From Hymenochaete sp. R1 (taxonomy: Eukaryota; Basidiomycota; Agaricomycetes; Hymenochaetales; Hymenochaetaceae): a stretch of DNA of 64,000 nt. The DNA lies in the NCBI GenBank assembly GCA_019400425.1, contig JAFREE010000036.1, positions 1 to 64,000 of the forward strand. The letters run 5' to 3'. Shown one piece after another: positions 11,801 through 21,758 of the stretch. Within the stretch, counting starts at the first letter, position 1. Every line of letters starts with the position of its first letter. Below the pieces are notes generated by a model. It was not told where the DNA came from and ran no database searches. It worked only from the letters and a program-made list of their open reading frames with translations. The translations under genes were made by a program, and so were the position numbers.

Positions 11801-12548
11801 AGTAGTTCTCGAGACCTGCCACTTGGGACCAATCATACCCAACAATTAACGAAGAGTTGGACAACCCGAGTTGAGAAAAAGTTGAGGTGGAGTTGAGGTT
11901 TCCCAACGTACAGTTTGCTGCAGAGCTGCATGGAGCATCGGCTGCTATTCGGTAGTTGAGACCGCTACACGACCTGAAGTCGGCCGCATCACGAGTAAAT
12001 AAGGGTGTTATGTCCTGGCCAGGAGTTTTGACGAGCTCGGTGATGGAACTTGGAGAGTTAGCAGAATCTTTGAACATCCACCCCTGAATTCCGATCGAGT
12101 TGGCCTCGGAGCCGAACCGAGAGTATACGTTGGAATTGGACGTGTCATCGGAAGGGCAAAGGACCCTTTGCATTCCCACTGTGAAGAACCCAACGACGCC
12201 GCCGAGGACGAGCGCAATCGAGCACAACGCGACTTTTTCTCTCCACGCCTGTTGTTTTTGCTTATCCTTCAGCCCGCCCAGCGAGCTGAGAAGGGGGCCT
12301 GGTGCCCAGAATGTTATAATACGCGAGAAGATGGTCCATGCATCCCAGCCGGAATCGTTCGATGAGAGAGCAGTGGGAGCTACGGGCCCGGAAGCAGATG
12401 GTTTTATGAGTGGAACGGGAGCGACACCTCTCTCGGGACGAGTGAGAGTCTTTGCACGACGGATGGTAGTCGAAGCTGCTGGAGGGCGAGTGGTTGGTAT
12501 AGGGACATCGGAGGAGTCGTAAGGAGCGAAACGAAGGTTTGAGGACAT
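8884..12548 (-). CDS. chitin synthase, class IV
   Basis: Model join(complement): 12548-10937, 10880-10645, 10588-9726, 9664-8884; 1163 aa, in frame. It polymerises UDP-GlcNAc into chitin at the plasma membrane. A cytoplasmic N-terminus is followed by a membrane segment ([20 protein letters not shown]), a cytochrome-b5-like part around IGIQGWMF, and a second membrane segment ([20 protein letters not shown]). The catalytic region runs [74 protein letters not shown] and the diagnostic [13 protein letters not shown]. Several C-terminal membrane helices follow, then a Gly/Ser/Pro-rich tail. Residue patterns such as [18 protein letters not shown] are those of class IV enzymes (yeast Chs3 type), with no myosin motor. 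All catalytic motifs are intact. It is divergent from the repeat-family gene starting at 13861. Confidence 0.93.
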
Positions 12549-13860
12549 GATTGTTATAGAATAAATGAGCGTCGGAAGAGTCCGTCAAAGGTTCTTTGAG
12601 GATTTAAGGCTCCTTCCGCCTCGAGAGTACAAAGGAGAGGACGGTCGTCGTCGTTGGGAACAATGAGGAAGGAGGGAGTGTAACGTCGAGCGAGCGTGGA
12701 GGGTAGCGACGAGAGGAGTGAGAAATAGCTGAGAGCCAAAGTGACGGTGAGCGGGAGCGAAAGAGCCTGATTGGCTCATGTGTGAGACTCAACTGCCTTA
12801 TTTGGGAGCGCTCAAGAGACCGACTGGCCCATTTTGCCGCTCAAAACTGTCATTACGTGCTCGCGCTCTATTTTTACACCTTTTCGTCATGAAAGCTACC
12901 ACAGACTTCGAGAATCGCTGTTGGTAACAGTTTAGCGGAATGTGGACAGTAAGGAGGGCATCAATCGTGTTGCCCTCCGAGTCACCAAAACGTCGCAAGA
13001 CGTCGAAGAACTACCGATAAATAGTACAGAAGAAAAGGAGGGAAGGTTTATCTGTACATGTGTTGCATGCTGCAATAGTGCTCCTCTTCCGACAAAAATT
13101 GACTGAATGGTAGTTCATAAGGGTGATAGGCTACCATTTTCACACGCACTAGGAGTAGAGATGACGTGCAAGGAAGAGGAAATATAGGCAACGTTCAGAA
13201 GCATCATTGTCTTCCGGATACAACTCGTCGTCGTTGACGCAAATGATACTGGTGAGTTGCACTTGTACTTGGTCCAACCTGAGAGCTCCGAACCATATTT
13301 GCTTTTAGCTGAATCCCATAGCTACAACTCTTATGGGGAATAGGCTCATTCTTTTTCTACGACTGCTATCGGGAATTCTCATAAAGTTCGTCGAAAGTAC
13401 TGACCACAATGCCTCCTAGATTCTCTACTGAACAACTTTCCGGAGCGAGTGTTATTCACTCCTTTCTTTCCTTTGAGTCCATTCGATTAAGCGGGTTTTC
13501 ATAAAGCCAGTCATCTATTAGTACGTCTGTCTGAATTTTTAGAATCGCTTCGGATCAACGACTTACGAAGAGATGACATCTTTCGGAATGAATCGCAGTA
13601 TTCTTACTAGTAGGCTCTCCTCCATTGCCTGGGAGCATAACATCGATGCACTCTTTTGCAAGGAAATATAATGGTGCCGACAATATTGCTTGGACCGGCT
13701 TCACACAAGTTTGCAACTGCGTTCGTACCGACTTTTGTTTGACCTTTGCTGTTCCACCTCCTGGCCCCCTCCCCCCCTTCTTCTTTTTCTCTTCCCACTC
13801 TTCTCTTCTCAAAAAACTTATGCTAACGCACCATTCCGGACTCGCAATCAACTCACTGCC
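12549..13860. promoter_or_regulatory. divergent intergenic region, chitin synthase / first repeat-family gene
   Basis: About 1.3 kb shared upstream region. Just before the ATG at 13861 lies a pyrimidine-rich tract at about 13755-13815, a common fungal promoter/5' UTR feature. Similar tracts precede the next paralogue. No gene is supported inside. Open frames at 13555-13851 on the minus strand are the complement of this tract. Confidence 0.4.
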
Positions 13861-15594
13861 ATGACTTCATCGCACACTCCTGACGCGCTCTATTTCCTAA
13901 GGGCCTTTACATCGACATTAGACCCCGCGCCGGCGTACGTGACGCTGCAGCTCCACGCCAGAGACCTTCTTGAATATGTCACTAACCTCCAGGACCATGT
14001 CCGTGAAGTCGGATCAAATCTCGAGATGGACCCAAAACATTATAGCGATCACAGGAATCTCTGGCCAGTACTTGACAAAAGGTTCAGGCAGCAGATATCC
14101 AGAGTTGCTGGATCCATCGATTCCGAAATCAACAATATAAAGGAGAATCCGGATCTGAGTCCGACATTCCAGAGCATCAAGCAGCATTGGGACAAAAATC
14201 GGCCTATCATACTATCAGCATCGGAATGCGAAATCAGACTGCTCGTCCTCCTCCACCTCAATGGCCAGTACGCACCTGTATCCGGTCAGACCATCACAAC
14301 CCCGGGCGAGCCACAAATGCGATACGTCGAACGTCACGCCGCGCATTGCAAGACAGCCATCGGGACTCTTTTGAAGAGCACCTCCATGCTCTCATCCGAA
14401 AACGATCCGACCAATGCTGAAGCTATATCTTTATCATTGGACCCGCTGGCAAGAATGACAAACCACTACGAGAGTAAAATGAAAAGCCTCATAGCCTCCT
14501 TTCAAAAAATATTCCCCGAGATTGATTTCGAGGATTATAAACACATGCTCCGGAACGATAGGGAGGCTCTGGGATTGATCAAGTATCCACCTGCCGATTC
14601 CGATGACACCATGCTTGGGCACGTCCGAAGGCACGTTCCATTAGGTCTAATGAGCAAAGCCCAGGAAAAGGCCGACGAACTTAACTCCTCCATCTTTGAG
14701 CTTGAACAGGAGCTGGACAGATCTAAATCGCTTCTAATCAAAGAACTGAACGGGCCACCTCACATTGCCATACCCAAGATTTCAACTCGAATCGATCGTC
14801 CAATTCGCCTTGCCAAAGAGCTTTACAACCTATTACAGTCGACGTCGTCAGCACCTGCGACGTTTGTTGTAGCAGAAAGTACCGGCCACGACCCTCCTTT
14901 GGCCGCTGGGTGGTCCCCAGAATCCATACTCGTTGCCCTGGAATGCGAACGTAGGCTCGTCGCTCTCGCCCATTACTATCATCACCTCAAATTTACCGAA
15001 GGTATTCAAGAACTTGAAGCAGGAGATGTGAAGAGAAGACAAAGCAGCCGCAGGGGTGCTATCGAATTCCATGCATTGTACGCCAAGCACATCTTGGACC
15101 GGTCTTTCGATCGTACTTTCGGAATCTGGTGCTCGCGTCAGTCGGAGAAAGACAATAAAATGTCGGAAAAAACAATGGATATGATGAAAGAGCTCATTTG
15201 GAAGGCTAATGACGATTCCGTAGATTACGAGGCCAAGCTTGCGCAGCTATCGCAAAGTGAACAGAAAGCCTTGAAAGAACTTGAATGGGTAACCAAAATT
15301 GCACGACACTATGAAACGGAACTCGTAAAGCTAAAACACCAAATTAGCAGCGACACCCCGCTGGAAGGCCTCGACTTTGACAATGGGGTGCACATGAACA
15401 GCGATAACAGGAAAGAATTGAAGTACCTCCGAGACAATGATTTTCTGGCGACAATGTTACGCAAGCCCCCTAGTAGGTCTCCCGGAACTTTGGAGCCTGG
15501 TTCAAGTCGATCTGGAGGAGGTAGTCAAAGGAAGAGGAAGGTTTTAGAATTGGGTGAGAGCTCACAAGCTCCTGGTTCTAATAAGCGACTTTAA
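13861..15594 (+). CDS. repeat-family paralogue 1 (two-unit protein, unknown function)
   Basis: A single 577-residue open frame with no intron, starting at the ATG in GCCATGACTTC. I do not recognise the family. The protein contains the same unit twice. Unit 1 (about residues 8-241) carries SECEIRLLVLLH, YVERHAAHCK and DFEDYKHMLRNDREALGLIK. Unit 2 (about 245-525) carries LECERRLVALAHYYHH, AIEFHALYAKHILDRSF and DFDNGVHMNSDNRKELKYL. Between these the sequence is rich in Leu, Glu, Lys and Arg in helix-like patterns. The tail is Gly/Ser-rich with a basic stretch (SQRKRKVLELGESSQ) that could be a nuclear signal. There is no signal peptide or membrane segment. Unit 1 has lost the HYY-type aromatic cluster kept by unit 2. 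It is followed by two paralogues on the same strand. Confidence 0.85.
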   Translation: MTSSHTPDALYFLRAFTSTLDPAPAYVTLQLHARDLLEYVTNLQDHVREVGSNLEMDPKHYSDHRNLWPVLDKRFRQQISRVAGSIDSEINNIKENPDLSPTFQSIKQHWDKNRPIILSASECEIRLLVLLHLNGQYAPVSGQTITTPGEPQMRYVERHAAHCKTAIGTLLKSTSMLSSENDPTNAEAISLSLDPLARMTNHYESKMKSLIASFQKIFPEIDFEDYKHMLRNDREALGLIKYPPADSDDTMLGHVRRHVPLGLMSKAQEKADELNSSIFELEQELDRSKSLLIKELNGPPHIAIPKISTRIDRPIRLAKELYNLLQSTSSAPATFVVAESTGHDPPLAAGWSPESILVALECERRLVALAHYYHHLKFTEGIQELEAGDVKRRQSSRRGAIEFHALYAKHILDRSFDRTFGIWCSRQSEKDNKMSEKTMDMMKELIWKANDDSVDYEAKLAQLSQSEQKALKELEWVTKIARHYETELVKLKHQISSDTPLEGLDFDNGVHMNSDNRKELKYLRDNDFLATMLRKPPSRSPGTLEPGSSRSGGGSQRKRKVLELGESSQAPGSNKRL

Positions 15595-16228
15595 TCATCA
15601 TATTCCGAGAGGATGCTCGCAAGTTCCTTTTTGCCTTCTCCCTTCCCTCTCTTTTCCCCTTTTACTTGTGAGATAAGTTAAAGAAGTTGGTCAGAAATAA
15701 AATATTCTTTGCATTAGATAATCAGCTCTTTCGGATTCGGATCCGGATCGGACCGGGAGGCGGGGAAGCCGTTGGTACTCTTGACTTTGCAATTATCGCC
15801 CACTCGCTCTTCACTCCCTCCTAAATCCCTCACTTACTTTTCTTTGGCTCCTCTATTTCGATACGGTATTATAATAGTATGTATCGAATATGATGCATAC
15901 GAAATTATCGATCTTAGTACTAGGTCCCTCTACGACGTCTCGAGTCTTGGGGACCCACAAAATTTTGTCATACCTGTCATACCCCTGCCTCTCATAAGAC
16001 GTGCTGTTCACCTCGATTCCGTCGAACACATGTTGAAAATGCAAAATTGTCCAGGAAGTATGTATCTGATTGCGCATTTTACTGAACTCAGACTAGCCTG
16101 ACTTTGTATCTAGATTCTGGTACTTATAGCTGGACCCTCACCACCTCCTTTCTTCTCTCGCCCCTCTTCTCTCTCTCACAAACGCTCACGACTACACTAG
16201 TCTAAAACCTCGAAGTAGTCCCTTTAAT
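15595..16228. other. intergenic between repeat-family paralogues 1 and 2
   Basis: 634 bases. Holds the 3' end of paralogue 1 and the promoter of paralogue 2, including a pyrimidine-rich tract at about 16138-16185 some 45-90 bases before the ATG. No gene seen; an open frame at 15772-16101 has no recognisable content. Confidence 0.4.
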
Positions 16229-17995
16229 ATGTCCTCGTCACTCACTATTGATAATGATAGGCTCGAAGTCATAAAAACCCTCGTTCCGACACATTCCTCG
16301 CTGTCTGCGCTTCCGATCGCGCAACCGTATGCCGAAAGTCTCTTGCAAGGTATCAGTGAACTCCAGAAAGACATTTCTGAGATCAGACCAACGCTCTTGG
16401 ACTCTCCATGCGAAAGTCTTTCGATCAATCCGATCTGGACCAAATTTTATTGGGGGCATCAACCCCGTATCGTAGGTACCTTGGCAGAGCTTGGTGCCCG
16501 CCTATCGCTGCAGTCCTCTTTGTTGGGCCAGGAATATCAGAACTGGGATCTCAGGAAACGAACCATTGAATCAGCAATTAGTTGCGAGGTCAGAATCATT
16601 GCCCTTCTCCGTTACTACGCCTACTTCAGATCTACAGTTGGGCAGAATGACAGAGATCACAGGACGGAGAAGCTGGGACAGATCGAGAATCACGCTATAT
16701 TCTGCAAACGGTTTACCGAGGCGCTATTTGATCCTACGTCTGACTCTTCACTCGAAATAGACTTGGATCACTTGGAAGCCAGCGACACGCTGGAGATGGA
16801 CTCTAGTCATAGAGACTCCCACGATGAACGTTCGATTGACGTTGGTCACCCTCCTAATACGGTGGGCGCGCCTTTGGACTCGGATTTGGCGCACTCCTAC
16901 GAGAAGGCCAGAAATGAAATTGAGGGCTTACTCCAATCCGTTATCCCCGACGTTGACTTCGAAAATAACAAGCATCTGGAACGCAAGCATAGAGCGAGGC
17001 TCGGTCTCATCAAGCCAATTGCCGACAATCCAGTGCTTAAGGACGTTTGCACACTCATTCCGGCAGGTCAGAATCAGGGGGCACAGAATAAGGCGCGTAA
17101 TCTTGAATCATCTATCTTGGCATTCAGCGAAGAGCTTAGCATTTGCAAAGCGGAGCTACGAAACAGCGAACCAGAGGACTTCCGCAGCTTGCGCAATCTC
17201 TCTCTGAAACTCCAGGGTGTAAAGAATCTTGTAAAACAGCTCGACTTGAAGGAATCGGCTACAAGCGCCGGTCACGATAACGTAACCCCATCTGAATGGT
17301 CCACAAAAATAATCATGCCTCCCATCGAATGCGAATACAGACTCCATGTAGCAGACCAAAATTATTGTGAAGCCGTGTTGTTTTTATCGCAAGGCAAGAA
17401 GAGAAATACTGAGAGCAAGTCAGGTAAGTCCCGGGGCCCAAGTAGCTGCATGGATTACATCGAGTTCAACGTCTTGTCCATGGAGTTCATCCTGGAACGG
17501 TACTTTTCTGATGCATTCAAGGCATGGTCTATTCGTCATGCTGATGGAATGGATGACAGTGTGAAGGAGCGAATGAAGCGTCTCGTCTTGGGTGTCGATG
17601 ATGATTCCGAGGGCGAGATGTTGAGGTCGCTATCTCAGGATGAACGGAATGCTTTGAGAACACTCCTAGTGGTGACGAATGTTTTCACTCAGTGCAAAAA
17701 TCAGCTCAGTGATTTCCGGAAACGAATGGAGACGGAAGCAGTGGTGACGGATCTCGATTTGGAGAATGGGAAACATATGCGAAAGAGTCATAAGGAAGCC
17801 CTCCAGAGTCTCAAGACTGGATCTCCTCCAGTGAAAACGACGGCAGCGACGGGCACTGCATCTGAACCCGGATCATCGAAACCTGGCTCGAGCCAGAAGA
17901 GGAAGAAACATGCCACTAAAGCGGGAGAAAGTTCTGCCCATGGACTTTCGAAGGCACCCACAGAAGAACTTAATAAAAGGGCAAAGAACGCGTAG
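16229..17995 (+). CDS. repeat-family paralogue 2 (two-unit protein, unknown function)
   Basis: A single 588-residue open frame, no intron. The N-terminus (LEVIKTLVPTHSSLSALPIA) aligns with paralogue 3 (LDYIKTLVPSPLSLSADPLA). Unit 1 (about residues 10-263) has ISCEVRIIALLRYYAYFRS, GQIENHAIFCKR and DFENNKHLERKHRARLGLIK. Unit 2 (about 268-530) has IECEYRL, YIEFNVLSMEFILERYF and DLENGKHMRKSHKEALQSLK. Unit 2 is the divergent one here: the aromatic HYY cluster is replaced (ADQNYCEAVLFL) and IEFH has become IEFN. The tail is again Ser/Gly-rich with basic clusters (SQKRKKHATKAGESS and EELNKRAKNA). It shares the GESS tail motif with paralogue 1. Function is unknown; a nuclear location is inferred only from the basic tail. 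Confidence 0.85.
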   Translation: MSSSLTIDNDRLEVIKTLVPTHSSLSALPIAQPYAESLLQGISELQKDISEIRPTLLDSPCESLSINPIWTKFYWGHQPRIVGTLAELGARLSLQSSLLGQEYQNWDLRKRTIESAISCEVRIIALLRYYAYFRSTVGQNDRDHRTEKLGQIENHAIFCKRFTEALFDPTSDSSLEIDLDHLEASDTLEMDSSHRDSHDERSIDVGHPPNTVGAPLDSDLAHSYEKARNEIEGLLQSVIPDVDFENNKHLERKHRARLGLIKPIADNPVLKDVCTLIPAGQNQGAQNKARNLESSILAFSEELSICKAELRNSEPEDFRSLRNLSLKLQGVKNLVKQLDLKESATSAGHDNVTPSEWSTKIIMPPIECEYRLHVADQNYCEAVLFLSQGKKRNTESKSGKSRGPSSCMDYIEFNVLSMEFILERYFSDAFKAWSIRHADGMDDSVKERMKRLVLGVDDDSEGEMLRSLSQDERNALRTLLVVTNVFTQCKNQLSDFRKRMETEAVVTDLDLENGKHMRKSHKEALQSLKTGSPPVKTTAATGTASEPGSSKPGSSQKRKKHATKAGESSAHGLSKAPTEELNKRAKNA

Positions 17996-18720
17996 ATGTG
18001 CAATATTTACGTATGGTTTTTATCCAGCAATCCTGCTTAAAGCTGGTGCAAGGCTGCAGGCATGCCCTCAGACTCCGAGTCTTTCCCTCTCGATCTCCCC
18101 CCCCCCCTCCCCCCTTCCCCTTTTTTTCCCTCTCAATATTCAATTAAATCATGGAGCGAATACGAAATAAAGGAGTTCAGTCCAGAAACTTTGCATTCTC
18201 AATCCCGATCCATGGATCAATTATGTTCTATTTATATCACTCATCACAATCTCCATTTTTAGAGCCCGTATACATACATTCATTATTTATTAGACAACAT
18301 AAAGGCTTATAGAAACGAGGCTGCTCACAGATGATTGTTAAGGATCGACTCTCACAACCTCTTTCAATAAAGTACATCGTCACGAAAGCATCTACATGGA
18401 GATTCAATGTCAAATTTTCAGCATAAGCGAATTTGCACACTTTGGGTGCGCCCATACGAATTTCACTAGAAGACGAATTTCTGAGTGCAAAGTCACGATG
18501 AGTCACGCACCATGAAGATGCGTGAAAGGGGTTCAGCAAATGTACAAGTTTCGACTTTGCATTCTAGCATGTAGTCAAGAGTCGTATCCGATTCCTGGGA
18601 GAGAGGACAACCTTTGCTATCACTTCCCCCAATCCCACCCTAACTCTGTTTGCTTCCGTTATAACAAGCTAAAGCCTTTCTTCGACGCCATTCCGCATCT
18701 GTCGACCTCGAGGCCCTACT
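17996..18720. other. intergenic between repeat-family paralogues 2 and 3, with a C/T tract
   Basis: 725 bases. A C/T-rich tract at about 18081-18134 contains an 11-base C run (18097-18107) followed by T runs. It lies about 600 bases before the next ATG. No gene is supported. Confidence 0.45.
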
Positions 18721-20517
18721 ATGACTTCGTCGCGCTCTCCTGATATGCTCGACTACATCAAGACCCTTGTCCCATCCCCATTATCCCTATCAGCTGACCC
18801 GCTTGCACAAAAGGGGGCTGGCGATCTTCTGGAAGCTATCTCGGCCCTCCAAAAAGACTTGGCTAACACCACGTCTTCCCTCGAAGCAGATCCGAACGAC
18901 CACTTTTCCAACGTTTGGAACACGACTTGGAATAAACATTACCCCCATATTGTGTCTTTCGCGAACAAGCTCGAGTCCCTCCTGTACGATGCGGCCGCGT
19001 TGGAGTCGGAGTCACCCGCATCGCAGTGGGACACGGACAAGCACACAGTCATACTGGCCGTGACGTGCGAGCTGCGCCTCCTCGCCATGTTCCACTACTT
19101 CGTGTATTACAGATCGGAAGCCGGTCAGAAAAACAAGGCGCGGGGAACGCGGGGGATGGGCGTGATCGAATATCACGCCATGATCTGCAAAAAGGCTACG
19201 GCGCGCCTCCGCGGACCTTCCTTGTCCGAGCTGAACGAAGAAGACTTGGAGTCCAGCACAGCATTTGGGGATTACATGGCCGAGGCGGAGCAAATGATGC
19301 AAATGGTTGAGTGGGACACCGAAGATATGCTCAAGTGGGGGAATGATCAACGCCTTACGTCCGTAGAGTATCTCGAAATGGGACGTCACTATGAAGACGA
19401 AAGGGTGAAGCTCGAGGATCGCATTCGGCTCCTCTTACCCAATATTGACTTCGCGAATTGTAGTCATGCGAATTACAAGAAGAGGTCTGCATTAGGCCTC
19501 CTCAAACCACTTGAAGGCAATACCATGCTTCAGCACGTTCATAGCCTGATACCAGCGGTGCACAGTAACGAGGCCAAAGAGAAGGCCAACAGATTGGCGG
19601 AGGCACTCACGGAGTACGCCCAAAAATTGAGCGTATGGAAGAAAAATTTGAAGAAGAACGCCGAAGATGACTTCAAACTCACCTTTAACGTGTTTACCAA
19701 ACGAGCCCTGCATTTGACCAAATTTGCTCAAGGTCTGGAAAACGTTCTACGGGCCGATGTTCCGCCTGCGGAAGCCGCCACGACAGAGAGGGCAGGGAGT
19801 CTCGGTGATGACGTTGGCGAGGGCGTTTGGTCTCCAGCGACTATCTTGGACGCCGTCGAATGCGAATGCAGATTCATGGGTCTCTTCCACTATTACCAAT
19901 ATTATAAGCACCCAGTGGGCAAACAGGATAAAAAAGAACGTGGCCGGCGCATGGGACATATCGAGTTTCATACGGCGTGGATAAAGCACGTCTTAGACCG
20001 GTCTTTTGCGCGTTCCTTCGATACCTGGTCTTCGCGTTATTCCGACAAGCTAACAACGAATGCGAGGGTGGAGATGAAAAAGATGATCTGGATGGCCAAT
20101 CACGATCTCGAAGACTACGAGGCGAAGCTTGCGGAAATGCCGACGAGCGCACAGCAGGCTTTGGTAGAGCTTGAACGGGCAACGAAGGTCGCACGACACT
20201 ACGCGTACGAGCTGTCCAAATTTCGGAGCCGATTCATCGAGGACACATGTTTGAACCTGCTTGACTTTGAGCACGGAAAACACATACAAAAGAAGGAGAG
20301 AGAGAAATTGCAAAAATTCGTACGTGGGGACTCTGCGGCGGCTGGAAACTCGGAGGAGATGGCGGAGGGACCATCCAGCAACCCTGAATTGGCAGAATCA
20401 GAATCGTCGAAAAAAAGGGGCGAAAAGAGAAAGGCGAGTGAAAACGAGCACAGGCCAAAGGGGTCGAAAAAGGGCAAAGAAGTTGTAGGTGCTGCTGGTT
20501 CTCGTAGAGGACGTTGA
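18721..20517 (+). CDS. repeat-family paralogue 3 (two-unit protein, unknown function)
   Basis: A single 598-residue open frame, no intron, starting MTSSRSPDMLDYIKTL, which parallels MTSSHTPDALYFLRAF of paralogue 1. This copy keeps the most canonical form of both units. Unit 1 (about residues 7-262) has VTCELRLLAMFHYFVYYRS, GVIEYHAMICKK and DFANCSHANYKKRSALGLLK. Unit 2 (about 265-533) has VECECRFMGLFHYYQYYKH, GHIEFHTAWIKHVLDRSF and DFEHGKHIQKKEREKLQKF. The unit starts also match (LDYIKTLVPS against LQHVHSLIPA). The tail is highly basic (SSKKRGEKRKASENEH, then KGSKKGKE), suggesting nuclear targeting or nucleic-acid contact. No known catalytic motif, signal peptide or membrane helix is visible. 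Confidence 0.87.
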   Translation: MTSSRSPDMLDYIKTLVPSPLSLSADPLAQKGAGDLLEAISALQKDLANTTSSLEADPNDHFSNVWNTTWNKHYPHIVSFANKLESLLYDAAALESESPASQWDTDKHTVILAVTCELRLLAMFHYFVYYRSEAGQKNKARGTRGMGVIEYHAMICKKATARLRGPSLSELNEEDLESSTAFGDYMAEAEQMMQMVEWDTEDMLKWGNDQRLTSVEYLEMGRHYEDERVKLEDRIRLLLPNIDFANCSHANYKKRSALGLLKPLEGNTMLQHVHSLIPAVHSNEAKEKANRLAEALTEYAQKLSVWKKNLKKNAEDDFKLTFNVFTKRALHLTKFAQGLENVLRADVPPAEAATTERAGSLGDDVGEGVWSPATILDAVECECRFMGLFHYYQYYKHPVGKQDKKERGRRMGHIEFHTAWIKHVLDRSFARSFDTWSSRYSDKLTTNARVEMKKMIWMANHDLEDYEAKLAEMPTSAQQALVELERATKVARHYAYELSKFRSRFIEDTCLNLLDFEHGKHIQKKEREKLQKFVRGDSAAAGNSEEMAEGPSSNPELAESESSKKRGEKRKASENEHRPKGSKKGKEVVGAAGSRRGR

Positions 20518-21758
20518 CTACTACTACAGTATTTCTCGACTCACGACCCGGACCTGCTCAATGCACTGTCTTGAGCTATTTTTTTGACTTCAGGAACCGT
20601 TTCCCGCGCAATATCTTTTCAAACACTTACTTATTTAAATATATAGACACCTGGAAATTATTATGACGATTCCAAAAGGCTCGCTTTACAGCAAGGCATC
20701 AGACTCCGAGACGTATAATCGAAGAATCAGCGATTTTGCTCAATTGGAGAGACATGACCCTTTTGCTTTATCGCGCAATTATATCCTAAGACGTTTCTCA
20801 ACCATCGAAAAAGGTTTTGGGTGAGCGAAGCCAGGCAAATATCCAGGTCATCAAGAAGGTCATGGATTCAAGCTTAAGGAAGGATGCAAGTTGAGTTGAG
20901 GCGTGTGGGCGTGGGTATTAACGAGCGAAAGTCGAAATCCCGGATTACGTCATACGCTCTTCGCTGGTACAAAATAGTACCCGACCCGATGAGGGAGAAA
21001 CCTGCAGATTTATTTCTCAGCGATACTTCCTACAAGTAGATGCTTAGACTTGAGAAACTTTCGAAACTTGCTACTAATATGCACACATGTATGCGCAGGG
21101 ATAGACAAGAGGCATGGCATAGGCACTCCTTTCGGGTCACTAGCCCCGCGTCGACCGCCGCCACCAGTTAATCACTCTGCTCACTAGAAATGCATAAAGA
21201 CGGGCATCAGCTCATCTCAGTGCCACGCAGCAGACACCAGTGATATACTACTAGTGCTATTAATATTGATGATCCATCTTCATTGAAGGAACAGACAGTA
21301 CCATGCAGCAGACCCCAGTGGCTATGTTACTTGTTTATAAGCAGCAGGCTATGACGTCAGCTCAGACCCAGTGTTCCCAGCCACAACCAAAATTTTAAAG
21401 GTTCGGAGTATTGTAAGCTGATAGCGACAGCATTAATGTACAGTCCACATACTAACGTACGTTACGAAATGGAGACGAACGAAAAGAAGCAAAAAAGCGA
21501 AGAGTCCGTTGTCCGTTGTCCGGAATCCCGAATCCGTGGTCAGAACAGAGTAACGTGAAATGAGGTTTGTTTAAATAAGCGGGTGAGAAGATGAGATGAG
21601 CGTGGAAAGAAATCAAAAGGTCCGTTTTTGGCGTTGTAGAAAAGTCATTTGTCAGATGGGTCGAGGAGTGCTTGACGACAGCCATTTACATATGATGCGC
21701 TGAGGTACGCAAACAGCCACGGAAGCGGTTCTCTACTCCCACATTAACTGGTCTCAAT
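20518..21758. other. intergenic, convergent 3' regions
   Basis: About 1.24 kb. A short imperfect direct repeat (GCAGCAGAC followed by CCAGTG) occurs near 21226 and 21305. No open frame with ordered composition. Nothing else recognised. Confidence 0.4.
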
